Source: Nitrospira sp. Ga0074138 (GTDB lineage Bacteria; Nitrospirota; Nitrospiria; Nitrospirales; Nitrospiraceae). Taken from it: a stretch of DNA of 64,000 nt. Under the pieces are notes generated by a model. That model was not told where the DNA came from. It did not search any database and worked only from the letters and a program-made list of their open reading frames with translations. A program made the translations under genes and the position numbers. The stretch covers positions 39,770-103,769 of the forward strand of contig LNDU01000042.1 of the NCBI GenBank assembly GCA_001464735.1. The letters are read 5' to 3'. Positions 28,106-38,400 of this stretch are shown here, piece after piece (position 1 is the stretch's first letter; each line of letters begins with the position of its first letter).

Positions 28106-29572
28106 ATGTTCTATTGGACTATCAAAGACGGTCAGCAGGGGATTGCCCTTCTGGGAGCAATGATTATCGCGCTCATGCTCTCGCTGTTGGGCGCAACGCT
28201 TCTCAATCTCGCAGGACAAGAGGTCGTCAATGCTGGGTTAGCAAACCAGGCATCGGTTGCCCAACAACTTGCCGATGGGGCCGGTGAGGTGGTGGTGGCC
28301 TGGTTTCACAGTCCACAGACAACTACGGACTTACCTCAGCTGTCGTCTCTTGGTGAAAAGAGACATCGCGATAGGGAAGGAGCACCATCCTTCTTTGATG
28401 CATCTGGCCGATCACAATTCGTGGGCACGGTGGATCAGCCGGATGTACGGTTACAGGCAGGCAATCCCGCGGATAACAGACTATTGAACGATCCTGAGAT
28501 AGGGATGTTTCGCACCCTGACCCATCTAGGACTGGTGGAAGAAGTCAAAGTCTATGGGCCGTCCAAGCCGGGCCTCCTGTGTACAATCGACACCACGGTT
28601 GCAACAAATACCAATCCTCCGGTTCGGCAATCGATCCTCATGCAGATGGGCGCGCTGGACGTACCGCCGTTAAGAGCCGCTGTACAGGTGGGCCAGCAGC
28701 TTGGCCGCTTCCAGGCAGGAAGTGAATCACCGGTCGCCGTGCATTGGGGTGAGTTAAAGGTGGGGGGTGATCTAATTCTCACACAGCTGGATGAGATCCC
28801 ACTGAAGAGTGCGCTTGCTCCAGTCACCGGGCAGACCTATGACGAAATGACGCCACGAGAAGATCGATGGGTGGAAGCGTGGATAGGCGGGACGGTTCAG
28901 GTGACACATGTAGCATCCGACCAGACTCCCAGTTTCCATCACAACCTTCATATGGGTCAGAATCCGATTCCGGGAGTTCGCCTTGATCAGTGGAGCTATG
29001 AGCACCTCAAGCGAGTGGCAAAGAGATTCGGGCGCTATTTCGCCATTGATCGCGAAGGCCTTCTGTATCCGCAAGGCATCGTCGAACCAGGACGTGGCAT
29101 CTCCCCAGACGAGGTATTCCGATCACAGGGAAAGGGCGATCAGCAGGGTCTAATATTCATTGACACGCTCGATCAGACGGCCCCCCGCCTAGACAATCTC
29201 GGAGTGGTCAGATTACAGGCTCCGTACTTTGAAGGCATGGTGGTTGTGCAAGGCCACGTCGTGGTTGCTCCCAGCGGATCAGGACAATCCATTAAGGTCC
29301 TGAGTCCTCTGTCGGATCAGGGTACAGCTATTGCTCGGACGCCCGTGCAACTCTCCGGCGTGCATGTCAACGGGGTGCTTCACGCAAGCGGGGATATTAC
29401 GATAGCGGGAAGAGTCAGAGTGTATGGAGCAGTGGCAGCAGGTGGGACAATTACCCCAGCCAGTTCAGGGAGCACATTGGAGGTGTGGTATGACCACGAT
29501 CTCAGTCAAGGGTTCTATCGTGGATTACCCGTGGTCTATCGTGCCCCTGGTACATGGATGACGCGATATTGA
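28106..29572 (+). CDS. PilX/GspK-like large minor pilin, set 1
   Basis: A 488-residue protein beginning with a type IV pilin-like helix QGIALLGAMIIALMLSLLGATL. Glu5 is replaced by Gly, as in PilX and GspK, which start pilus assembly at the tip. It is much longer than usual PilX (about 150-200). The C-terminal part (about 380-470) is rich in Val-Gly strands such as HVNGVLHASGDITIAG, suggestive of a bactofilin-like beta-helix. It may be a tip adhesin-pilin fusion. Confidence 0.7.
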   Translation: MFYWTIKDGQQGIALLGAMIIALMLSLLGATLLNLAGQEVVNAGLANQASVAQQLADGAGEVVVAWFHSPQTTTDLPQLSSLGEKRHRDREGAPSFFDASGRSQFVGTVDQPDVRLQAGNPADNRLLNDPEIGMFRTLTHLGLVEEVKVYGPSKPGLLCTIDTTVATNTNPPVRQSILMQMGALDVPPLRAAVQVGQQLGRFQAGSESPVAVHWGELKVGGDLILTQLDEIPLKSALAPVTGQTYDEMTPREDRWVEAWIGGTVQVTHVASDQTPSFHHNLHMGQNPIPGVRLDQWSYEHLKRVAKRFGRYFAIDREGLLYPQGIVEPGRGISPDEVFRSQGKGDQQGLIFIDTLDQTAPRLDNLGVVRLQAPYFEGMVVVQGHVVVAPSGSGQSIKVLSPLSDQGTAIARTPVQLSGVHVNGVLHASGDITIAGRVRVYGAVAAGGTITPASSGSTLEVWYDHDLSQGFYRGLPVVYRAPGTWMTRY

Positions 29573-29661
29573 GCCGAAGGCAAAGGTCGAACCATGTCGG
29601 TGTGAAAGAGACTGATACATAAAAACAACTTCTTATTGTCGATGCGAAAGGATGAGATAGA

Positions 29662-31488
29662 ATGATCACTCAAAGCGTTGCAACTTATCAGAAACGGCAG
29701 ATCCTCTCAGTTACCAGTCTAAAAAAGCCGTCGATGCCCAAACAACCTCGCAAGATGACGATGGGGCGTAGTCTCTTAGACTGTATCGCCTATCGTGGGC
29801 TCATCAAGCAGGCGGACCTCGATGCCGCAATAGAAGAATCTCTATCACGGGAAATTGATCTGGAAACCCTCTTACTCGATAAGTACCGCGTGCCGAGGTC
29901 TGCCCTCGGGTCAGCGCTCAGCGAATTCTACCAATGCCCTTATGTTTCCTATGATGAGCGCACCGTCATCGACCCGGAGCTCTTGAAAAACCTCAGTTTC
30001 GATTATCTTAGAAGAAGTGCCTGGATTCCATTGAAACGACAGGGGACTGTCCTCGACATTGTCATCAATGATCCACACGATCTGGAGAAAGGCCTCGATA
30101 TCCGACGTGCGTTCCCTGGGACGACGACACGCTTCTCCGTTGGTCTTCGGCGGGATATCGAACAATATCTCCTTGTCGCAACAGGTCAGGCCAACGGAGG
30201 ATCGATAACCGAGATTCTGGGCGAACTCGTCGATGAAGCGGGCATCGAACGAAACGGCGAGGCCGAGTCCGGAGAGATCGATGAAAATGATTCAGCCATC
30301 GTGCGCCTCGCGAACCAGGTGATTGCTGAGGCGTATCGATTAGGGGCCTCTGATGTCCATATTGAGCCCTATTCGGATCGCAAGGAAACGGCGGTACGGT
30401 TCCGTGTCGATGGGACGTGTTTTACCTATATGCGGATTCCTGCCGTCTATCGGCGTGCCATTGTGTCGCGGTTGAAGATCATGGCCAACCTCGACATAGC
30501 CGAGCGACGGAAACCTCAGGACGGAAAAATTCGGTATAAATTGGCGAAAGATCGTGAAATCGAATTGCGGGTCGCGACCTTACCTACTGCAGGAAACAAC
30601 GAAGATGTGGTGCTCCGTCTTCTCACGGCAAAGGACACCATGCCCTTAGAAGCCATGGACTTTTCCCAAGACATGCTGCAAAGCGTCAAAGAACTTTCCG
30701 AGCGTCCACATGGAATTTTTCTTTGTGTGGGGCCGACTGGCTCCGGGAAAACCACCACACTGCACGCCGTCATGAAACACATCAACACCGATGAGCGAAA
30801 GATCTGGACCGCAGAGGATCCCATTGAGATTACACAGGAGGGGCTACGACAGGTTCAGGTGCATCCTAAAATCGGGTTTACCTTTGCCACGGCGATGCGT
30901 GCATTCCTTCGGGCCGACCCGGATGTGATCATGATCGGGGAAATGCGCGACAAAGAAACGGCCGATATCGCGATTGAAGCGTCTCTCACGGGTCATCTGG
31001 TAATGAGCACACTCCATACCAATAGCGCTGTGGAAACAATCACTCGACTGCTGGACATGGGTTGCGACTCGTTCAACTTTGCCGATGCGATGTTGGGGGT
31101 ACTGGCCATGCGCCTCTGTAAGCGCATTTGTTCTGACTGCAAAGAAACCTACCACCCGACTCAGCAAGAGTATGACGAACTCGTACAAGGCTATGGAGCG
31201 CGATACTGGGACAAGCTCGGGGTTCCCTACACGGAAGACTGGACCCTCTCTCGTGGGCGTGGTTGCGAAATCTGCAATCACAGCGGGTTTAAGGGACGGG
31301 TGGCGCTGCACGAACTCCTGGTTGGGTCTGAAGACATTAAGAATCTGATCCAGGCCAAAGCGAGGACAGCCGAAATTCTCAGCGTGGCAATGCGGGATGG
31401 AATGGTCACCTTGTTGCAGAATGGGATCCAGAAGGTGCTGAGAGGTCTGACGACCTATCGGCAAGTCCGAGCGGTTGCGATAAAGTAG
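29662..31488 (+). CDS. pilB: Type IV pilus assembly ATPase (PilB/GspE family)
   Basis: A 608-residue secretion ATPase. The N-terminal MshEN-type domain (about 30-170) is followed by the ATPase core with Walker A GPTGSGKTTTLH (about 358), the Asp box EDPIEI, Walker B IMIGEMRDKETADIA and the His box GHLVMSTLHTNSA. A zinc tetracysteine (CSDC, CEIC) lies near 490-540. It powers pilus extension. SD AAAGGATGAG precedes the ATG. It is between two minor-pilin sets; no pilC or pilT is in the window. Confidence 0.9.
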   Translation: MITQSVATYQKRQILSVTSLKKPSMPKQPRKMTMGRSLLDCIAYRGLIKQADLDAAIEESLSREIDLETLLLDKYRVPRSALGSALSEFYQCPYVSYDERTVIDPELLKNLSFDYLRRSAWIPLKRQGTVLDIVINDPHDLEKGLDIRRAFPGTTTRFSVGLRRDIEQYLLVATGQANGGSITEILGELVDEAGIERNGEAESGEIDENDSAIVRLANQVIAEAYRLGASDVHIEPYSDRKETAVRFRVDGTCFTYMRIPAVYRRAIVSRLKIMANLDIAERRKPQDGKIRYKLAKDREIELRVATLPTAGNNEDVVLRLLTAKDTMPLEAMDFSQDMLQSVKELSERPHGIFLCVGPTGSGKTTTLHAVMKHINTDERKIWTAEDPIEITQEGLRQVQVHPKIGFTFATAMRAFLRADPDVIMIGEMRDKETADIAIEASLTGHLVMSTLHTNSAVETITRLLDMGCDSFNFADAMLGVLAMRLCKRICSDCKETYHPTQQEYDELVQGYGARYWDKLGVPYTEDWTLSRGRGCEICNHSGFKGRVALHELLVGSEDIKNLIQAKARTAEILSVAMRDGMVTLLQNGIQKVLRGLTTYRQVRAVAIK

Positions 31489-31522
31489 CCTTGTGAGGAG
31501 AGAAGCGACCAGTTGAACCTGC

Positions 31523-31843
31523 TTAGGGGGTTTGCTCCAACAAGAGGGTAAACGCTTTCAGTTTCATGAGCATATCGGGTCGAACACGGATGAATTCCAG
31601 CCCACATCGGTGCCCGGAAACCCAGCGAACTCCAGCCAATTCGATCGTAGCCGGCCCCTCCCCGTTTAAAAGTTCGATATCCAGTGTAATGTAGGTCGAG
31701 ACCGATGGAAGGTGCTCCGTCGTGATGGCACACCCCTGCGCCGAAAGGTTTAAAACGGTTCCGTCCGAGTTGACTTCATTGCTGCACCATTTGCAAGGAA
31801 GCTGAACGGCAAACCGCTGGGCCTTGCGAAACTCTTGTTTCAT
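31523..31843 (-). CDS. PilZ-domain c-di-GMP receptor protein
   Basis: A 106-residue single PilZ domain with the RxxxR motif RKAQR (residues 6-10) and the NxSxxG motif NLSAQG (about 32-37), the two elements that bind c-di-GMP. It lies on the opposite strand just after the PilB gene, so it may link c-di-GMP to pilus function. Confidence 0.85.
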   Translation of the reverse strand: MKQEFRKAQRFAVQLPCKWCSNEVNSDGTVLNLSAQGCAITTEHLPSVSTYITLDIELLNGEGPATIELAGVRWVSGHRCGLEFIRVRPDMLMKLKAFTLLLEQTP

Positions 31844-31978
31844 ACGATTCCTTCTCGCCGATGCAGATTGAATCCTACCCGATCCTCAGCCTGTTGTCCT
31901 AACCCTCTGTTGTCTGCAGGAACGACTACTCACATATTCCCAATGCTAGCCACCCCATAAACAAACTCCGTACACCGT

Positions 31979-32006
31979 CATAGGCGAAAATTGTCGTACA
32001 TAGGCG
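31979..32006 (+). promoter_or_regulatory. CATAGGCG direct repeat upstream of minor-pilin set 2
   Basis: CATAGGCG at 31979-31986 and 31999-32006, a 20-base period (about two helical turns), lie 92 bases before the second set's first gene and in the gap from the PilZ gene. This fits a transcription-factor site. The regulator is unknown. Confidence 0.35.
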
Positions 32007-32097
32007 CACAAAATGACCGAATTTGGTTGGCTCTATCAGGAAATGAATCCTATCAAATCAGGAGGTTAGAGGGGGGACACGTCTTACTGAGAGCGGC

Positions 32098-32685
32098 ATG
32101 CCCCTTGCTCGGTCAGGAGGTGCCATGGTGCAACCCGAATTAGGATCAAATCGAGGACGGTGGGGGCAGAGCGGATATACGCTCTTGGAATTGATGATTG
32201 TCGTCGCGATCATCGGAGTGATCGCGGGTATTGGAGGAGTTAATTTCGGAGTGTGGAAATCTCGCGCGGACTTGAAGGAAGCGATTCAGCTTGTCAAGAA
32301 CGAACTGGCTGTTGCACGCATGATATCGATGAGCCGAAATGTATCTGTCACTACGAATATCGCAGTCGTTCCTACAATGGTCACAGTGACAACCCTCAAT
32401 ACGAATACATTAGCGGTACTTTCTACAACATCGAGCAAGATCACACGCATCAATGGCATCACCAATCAAACAGGAGGCGTGCCTGCTGCGCCTGTCTTTG
32501 CAGCAGCCCCGGTTGCCGCGGTCCAGTTCAATGCAATGGGATTTCGAGTCGGAGGAAACGTGCCGGGATCCCAAAATCAGGTTATTGGTCTTGTCAATGA
32601 CGTGGGGACCACCTATGCCATCCGCATTAATCCGCGTGGTGTGGTGGACTGGTGTCCAAGTCAATTCTGCATGGGGACTCGTTAG
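32098..32685 (+). CDS. FimT/GspH-type minor pseudopilin, set 2
   Basis: A 195-residue prepilin with leader ending QSGYTLLELM (Glu5 present), the helix IVVAIIGVIAGIGGV and a Thr/Asn-rich central part. An in-frame ATG at 32125 would shorten the leader to a usual length and is a good alternative start. It begins the second operon, whose order copies set 1. Confidence 0.85.
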   Translation: MPLARSGGAMVQPELGSNRGRWGQSGYTLLELMIVVAIIGVIAGIGGVNFGVWKSRADLKEAIQLVKNELAVARMISMSRNVSVTTNIAVVPTMVTVTTLNTNTLAVLSTTSSKITRINGITNQTGGVPAAPVFAAAPVAAVQFNAMGFRVGGNVPGSQNQVIGLVNDVGTTYAIRINPRGVVDWCPSQFCMGTR

Positions 32686-32697
32686 CGGGAAGGGATC

Positions 32698-33198
32698 ATG
32701 AAGATCGTACGAACCGAATCGGGATTCACGCTATTGGAAGGCATGATTGCCACCGTGATCTTGTCGGTTGGCGTGATCGCTATGGGCGCGATGCAAGGGA
32801 TTGCCATCACGCGCAACGTCGATTCGACGGAGCTCACGCTCGCAACCAACATGGCTTCAGAAATGCTCGAGCGGATCCAATACAACCGTCGGAACGTCAC
32901 GGCCTATGCCGGCATAGATACCAACAATCCATGTGTCCTTCCTGCAATCCAAACCATGGCTCAGGGAGATTGTGTCCAGTGGCAAGCAATGATGACGAAC
33001 CAAGGAGCCTCAGGGATCAGTCAGGCATCGATGCTGACTGGGGTGCGAGGGGTGGTGACGGTAACTCCGGTCGTGACCAATCCACCGCTGAATCAGAGCC
33101 GAGTGAATGTCGTCATCACGTGGACTGGGCGAAATATGGGTACGACGGCAGCGGCCCCGCGGAGAGTGATGTTGGATACCACCATAGCACCTGAGTGA
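32698..33198 (+). CDS. PilV-type minor pilin, set 2
   Basis: A 166-residue prepilin: ESGFTLLEGMIATVILSVG contains the cleavage site with Glu5. Its globular region contains Cys residues in NPCVLP and GDCVQW that may be bonded. It lies 12 bases after the FimT-like gene with GGGAAGGG as SD. Confidence 0.85.
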   Translation: MKIVRTESGFTLLEGMIATVILSVGVIAMGAMQGIAITRNVDSTELTLATNMASEMLERIQYNRRNVTAYAGIDTNNPCVLPAIQTMAQGDCVQWQAMMTNQGASGISQASMLTGVRGVVTVTPVVTNPPLNQSRVNVVITWTGRNMGTTAAAPRRVMLDTTIAPE

Positions 33199-33216
33199 AG
33201 GGATAGTCGGCAGAAC

Positions 33217-34353
33217 ATGGAAAAGCCTAGGCGTCAGACGAGTAATCAAGACGGGATGACGTTGGTCGAGCTGATGTTTGCCGGAACCATTGCGGTGGGT
33301 ATCGTTGCCGCTGGGCTTGCCGTGGTGACGTCATTTGAACGGTCCAATGCCACTACAGGGCAAACGGGAGAAACGCAGCAGAACGTGCGAAACGCCATGG
33401 AAATGATTGCCCGAGATATCAGACAGGCAGGATTCGGATCGATAGGGGCTGTGGGCAATTGTCCAACAGCCATTGTCCCTCTGGATAATGCCGTCGCTGG
33501 GCCCGACACAGGTCCGGATCGTATCAGCCTGGTCGTGCCGCTTGGAAATCCAGTGGGGACGGCGACCAGGCCGGCCTGGGTTCTACAAGCCCCAATCGGC
33601 CCTGGCTACAATGCGTTTGCATTGGCTTCGCTTCAGGCCGTGACAGATATGACTGCTGAATGGGGCGGAGGAACTTTAGTAGGAGCCACGGTGAGTGTGG
33701 CAGGGAGTTCAACCGCCACGGTAACCGGAGTTGGCGGATCGACCCTCACCGTCACGCCGGTTCCAGCTCCGGTGGCTTTTGGCTTGAACGCGCCGGTGTA
33801 TTTCCTCCAGTGCATCACCTACCAAATCATTCCACCGCCGGATGCGAATGGGCTCTGTGACGGTCGCTCCCCATGTTTGGTGCGGGGCGTGGGCACAGGG
33901 GGCTTGGATTGCAATACGCCAAATAGTCGCTGCCTGTCCATTGCCGATGAAATCGAAGACATGCAATTTACCTACGCCTGCGACGGGTGCTTTATAGCGC
34001 AGAATGGCGGCATTCCTGACGGCATCATTGATAATCAGGTCGGGAGTGCCGCTGGGTTCGATCAGCTAGATTTTGTAAGTAATAACGCATGGAATCTTGC
34101 GCCCATGACGCCGGACAAGATTAGTTTAGTGCAAGCCAGCATCGTCGGGCGCGAACGCTTTGTAGATCAAGGAGCGGGAGAAGGGATCGTGGCCGGCCGT
34201 GTCGTGCAAGCTCAACCATTGCAAGTGTCAGATCACAACCATGGCGCCGGGCTCTTTGCGGCCGGCGATTTCGCGGGGCTCAATCCGCCCTATACGTCGA
34301 CCAGACGGCGCATGTTCGTTCGAACGATAGAGGTACGCAATCCAGGGCGATAG
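33217..34353 (+). CDS. PilW-type minor pilin, set 2
   Basis: A 378-residue prepilin with QDGMTLVELMFAGTIAVG at the cleavage site. RNAMEMIARDIRQAGFG (about 60-76) is a PilW family hallmark. Several Cys pairs (such as CDGCF near 255) suggest a disulfide-bonded globular part. Its TAG/start overlap with the next gene shows co-translation. Confidence 0.87.
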   Translation: MEKPRRQTSNQDGMTLVELMFAGTIAVGIVAAGLAVVTSFERSNATTGQTGETQQNVRNAMEMIARDIRQAGFGSIGAVGNCPTAIVPLDNAVAGPDTGPDRISLVVPLGNPVGTATRPAWVLQAPIGPGYNAFALASLQAVTDMTAEWGGGTLVGATVSVAGSSTATVTGVGGSTLTVTPVPAPVAFGLNAPVYFLQCITYQIIPPPDANGLCDGRSPCLVRGVGTGGLDCNTPNSRCLSIADEIEDMQFTYACDGCFIAQNGGIPDGIIDNQVGSAAGFDQLDFVSNNAWNLAPMTPDKISLVQASIVGRERFVDQGAGEGIVAGRVVQAQPLQVSDHNHGAGLFAAGDFAGLNPPYTSTRRRMFVRTIEVRNPGR

Positions 34354-35000
34354 TGATGCGAAGGAGATGTAGCGTGAGCACAATACGTTCAAAACGAAGG
34401 CGGCACGGAGTGTTGAATAATGAGCGAGGCTTTGCTCTCTTTGGTGTGTTTCTGACCCTTCTCATGATGACGGCGCTTGGAATTGCTGCGATGACGATGA
34501 CGGGGCTGGAGAATCGCATGGCTGGATCTGCCAATTCTACGGATGCTGCGGCGGCAGCGGCTGAGTCCTGTATAGGGACCGGCGTCAACGTGATTATGCA
34601 AACCTTGCAGGATCGGCAAGTCCCTCTCAGCTATGTCGGGTCTGTGATTCCCGCAAGCGCCGAAGGCGCGATCGCACCTACCCTCACGCAAGAAATCATG
34701 GGGCAGGCGAACAATAACGCAGACGTCGCTGGTGCGTCTCCTGATATTCAGATGACAGCCGGGCCCTTTGCAGTCGTTGGCGACATCGATCGCCTCTACT
34801 TCAAGAACAAGGTCGGTGGATCGCTACAGTTCGCGGCTGGGTATGAGGGAGCCGCTCAAGGGGCTGCAGGAGGAGGAGGCGAAGCCATTTATCAAATCGA
34901 TTGCACGGCCACCCTGCAGGCGACTGGTGCGATGAGTCGGATTCAGGCGGTTTTTGCCTGTGTCAGTGCGGGGGGCGAAAGCTGTCAGCGGAAGATCTAA
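34353..35000 (+). CDS. PilX-type minor pilin, set 2
   Basis: A 215-residue protein with NERGFALFGVFLTLLMMTALG near residue 25. Position 5 of the mature form is not Glu, as in PilX/GspK, and the helix is followed by ENRMAGSANSTDAAAAAAES, which is typical of PilX. The start codon GTG at 34353 overlaps the PilW stop; an ATG at 34356 also fits. Confidence 0.83.
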   Translation: MMRRRCSVSTIRSKRRRHGVLNNERGFALFGVFLTLLMMTALGIAAMTMTGLENRMAGSANSTDAAAAAAESCIGTGVNVIMQTLQDRQVPLSYVGSVIPASAEGAIAPTLTQEIMGQANNNADVAGASPDIQMTAGPFAVVGDIDRLYFKNKVGGSLQFAAGYEGAAQGAAGGGGEAIYQIDCTATLQATGAMSRIQAVFACVSAGGESCQRKI

Positions 35001-35011
35001 GGGAGGCATCA

Positions 35012-35374
35012 ATGTTATACGCGTGGTCACAGAAGAACATGCAAGCATTGAGACCATATCTGTTCACAAGTTGTTCGCTGATCCTATTTTTTGTCAGTGG
35101 TGCGGGAGCTGTCCCTTTGGTGACCGTCCCTCATGCACTGGCCCACGAGGACAAGAATCCCTATGCGAATTTCAAGGCCGGCGAAGTGACGGGTATTCAA
35201 GGGGCCGGGATACAAATCAACAACACGCATTATCCGATCCTCTCAGCGGCCACGATCACGGACCAGTATGAAAATGCCGTGAGCTTGAAGGATATCTCTC
35301 AAGGGGAGAGGGTACTCTTTCATCTCGATGACAAGGGACGCATTGATCGGCTCGTATTGTGGGTTCCGAGCTAA
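35012..35374 (+). CDS. Small exported protein between pilX and pilY1
   Basis: A 120-residue protein, unrecognised. It has a signal peptide-like N-terminus (LFTSCSLILFFVSGAGAVP) with a possible cleavage after AHA-type residues near 45. The mature part has repeated short beta-strand patterns (EVTGIQGAGIQINNTHYPIL), compatible with an OB-like or propeptide-type domain. I take the ATG at 35012, which has GGGAGG 6 bases upstream. Its place between PilX and PilY1 suggests a role in pilus tip assembly. Confidence 0.7.
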   Translation: MLYAWSQKNMQALRPYLFTSCSLILFFVSGAGAVPLVTVPHALAHEDKNPYANFKAGEVTGIQGAGIQINNTHYPILSAATITDQYENAVSLKDISQGERVLFHLDDKGRIDRLVLWVPS

Positions 35375-35427
35375 GCGAGCACACCGAGCAAGACCGAGGA
35401 AGTTTTGAGGGTAAGGAGGGAATTATC

Positions 35428-38400
35428 ATGAACGGTCGCACCATTGTCAGCTCTATGCACGTCGCTCTGATTGCAGGGAGTCTCTGGTGGAGCGCATCGT
35501 CGGCATCGGCGCAGACCTTGTCACAATATACCAGTGAACCACCTTTCCTGACGGAGGCCGTCGCGCCGAACATCCTCCTCCTAATGGATAACTCTGGAAG
35601 CATGGATAACTCCGCCTACCACCATGCCAACGAAGCCTACAACCCTGCCAAGGCGTACTACGGCTATTTCGATCCAACGCTCTGCTATAGCTATGGATCC
35701 AATCGTTTCCAAATCGGAACTCCAAGAGCAGCGACGGCACCGACCTGTGGCGCAACCTATCCCTGGGACGGCAACTTTCTCAACTACATGACGATGTCCC
35801 GCTTTGAGATTGCGAAGTGGGTCATGATGGGTGGTAAGTGTTCCCCGCGAGCAGTCAATGGAACCTGTTACCCAGGTGGAATGCTCCGTCTCGAAACGGA
35901 TGACCGGTTTACGGCGTTGACGGCCGCTGCAACGGGAGTCACGTCCTACACAGGCACGAGGTGTTTCGATCGAAGCGGCAACAACCTTATCGTGTACGGT
36001 GGAGCAGCTTGTGGCGGGGGCAGTACATCCCACACCCTCGTTGTCGACATCGCTTCTGAGCCGAACGGTGTGATCCAACAAATAGGGGACAAGGCACGAT
36101 TTGGACTGATGCAGTTCAAAGGGGCCGGCGACGGGGGGCAAGTGCTCGCTGATGTCGGTTCCGGCATGACGAGTATGGTAAATGCCATCCAAAATGCCAC
36201 TGCTTCTACCTGGACGCCCTTGGGAGAGTCTCTGTATGAAGCCACACGATATTTCGCCCAGGTCCCCCCGGCCTATAACAACTCAGATTATTCCCATAAT
36301 GTTCTGAACAAAGACCCATACTATTTCACCTCTCCATGGTCAGACGTTCCTCAGTATGTGAAATGCTGTAAGAGTTTCGTCATGATTTTTACGGACGGGC
36401 AGCCGACCCAGGACTTAAACATTCCCTCGACCATCATGGATAAAGCGCATGTGGCAAATGCGCATGCGCCAGTCGGGTTCATTGGCCATTGTCCAGGTGC
36501 TGCGGGTTGTACTGTAGATCATAACTCAGCTCCGCACAGCGGTCATGGCGGGGGGATGGTCAACCATGATGCGAATGGCCAAGTTGATCACCACGACAAT
36601 TGTTCAGCGTACTATGGTGGAATGGCTTCATCCAATGATGTCTGTTGGAGCAACGGGTCTCATTATCTTGATGATGTCGCGTACTATGCCCATACGACGG
36701 ACCTTCGGCAGGCAACCATTCCAGGCCTGAATCTCAATGGATCGGACGCAACGGGGAAGGACATTCCAGGTGTCCAAAATCTCGTTGTCTATACATTCTA
36801 TGCCTTCGGCAGTGGTTCAAGGCTTCTTCAGGATGCTTCCAAGATGGGAGGCTTTGAAGATCGCAATAACAACTTGGTGTTTGATGCCGGTGATGTGTGG
36901 GATCAGTACAACAACTATACCGGTGGATTAGGGGCCGATGGCGTTCCCGATACGTATTTTGAATCGTCAAACGCCGATGATATGCGCGACAGATTTGTCT
37001 CTGCTATCAATAGTATTCTCCGTCGGAGCCAATCCGGCACCTCCATTTCGGTCTTGGCGACCTCTGGGACGGGAGAAGGTGCGCTCTATCAGTCATTTTT
37101 TTACCCCAGCACGGCAGAGCCGGCAACCAACGCGGATGTCCGATGGACAGGATTTACTCAGGGTCTCTGGGTGGATAAGTTCGGAAATATCCGAGAAGAT
37201 ACGCTGGAAGATAACAAACTCACGTTGGCGGACGACTATATCGTGAAGACGATTATTGATCCGACGACCGGCGATGTCGGCGTACAACGGTTTCTGGATA
37301 GCGATGCTGACGGGAAAGCCGACAATCCGACGGGGCCTCTTCCGACTATTTCCTTGAGAGAGGTGAAGGGGATTTGGGAGGCTGGCAAGCAACTCGCCAA
37401 GCTAGACCACGCGAGTCGTCGAATCTTAACCTGGGTCGATGCCAACAATGATGGCGTGGTTGACTCGGGGAAAGATACGAAAGGCCAAACGGACGGGACT
37501 CATACGGCGGCGTCGGGAGAAGTGATCCCATTCACGACGGCAAGCGCAGCCTTGTTGAAGGAGTATCTCAGGGCCGATGCCGATACACCGACCACCAATC
37601 CGTTTAAATCAACCGATATCATCCAGTTCATTCGAGGTTGTTATGACACCAGCGTTGGTGGGCCATGTCCAAGGTCGGCTCAGCTCCGTGACCGCCGGTT
37701 AACAGTGTCGGGAGTGGGGCTGGCTGTATGGAAATTTGGCGACCCCGTGCATTCTACACCCACGATCGTCTCCCAGCCGAGGGAATCGTACGACTTCATC
37801 TACGGCGATCCAGGCTACTTGAATTTCTTCAAGCGATGGAAGAACCGAAGGCATGTTGCCTATGTGGGAGCGAATGATGGGATGCTCCATGCATTTAATG
37901 GGGGATTCTATAATCGGGGCGACGATGCCAGTACGTCCGGGGTGGTGGAACATGGATGGTTCTCCAATACCCCGACGAGTGATGGGCGTGGACAAGAGCT
38001 CGGCGATGAACTCTGGGGCCTTATCCCCTATCAACTCTTGCCGCATCTTCGCTGGTTGGCGCAGGCCGACTACACGCATGTGTACTATGTGGATCTCAAG
38101 CCGAAAGTGACGGACGTTCGTATCTTCACTCCCGAGCCGGCCTGCAGTAATCCAGTGGCCGCGGGCTGTATCCACCCGAACGGATGGGGCACGATTCTCA
38201 TCGGGGGATTTCGCATGGGTGGGAGCTGTGGGACTTGTGGCGCAGGTGGTGCTGCTCCCATGACGGTGAGCATCGGAGGAACCAACCGAACGTTCTACAC
38301 CGCCTATTTTGCCCTCGATATTACGGATCCTGATGCGGAGCCTAAGCTCCTCTGGTCCTTCAGCGATGCTGGCATGGGGTTATCGACCAGCTATCCCACA

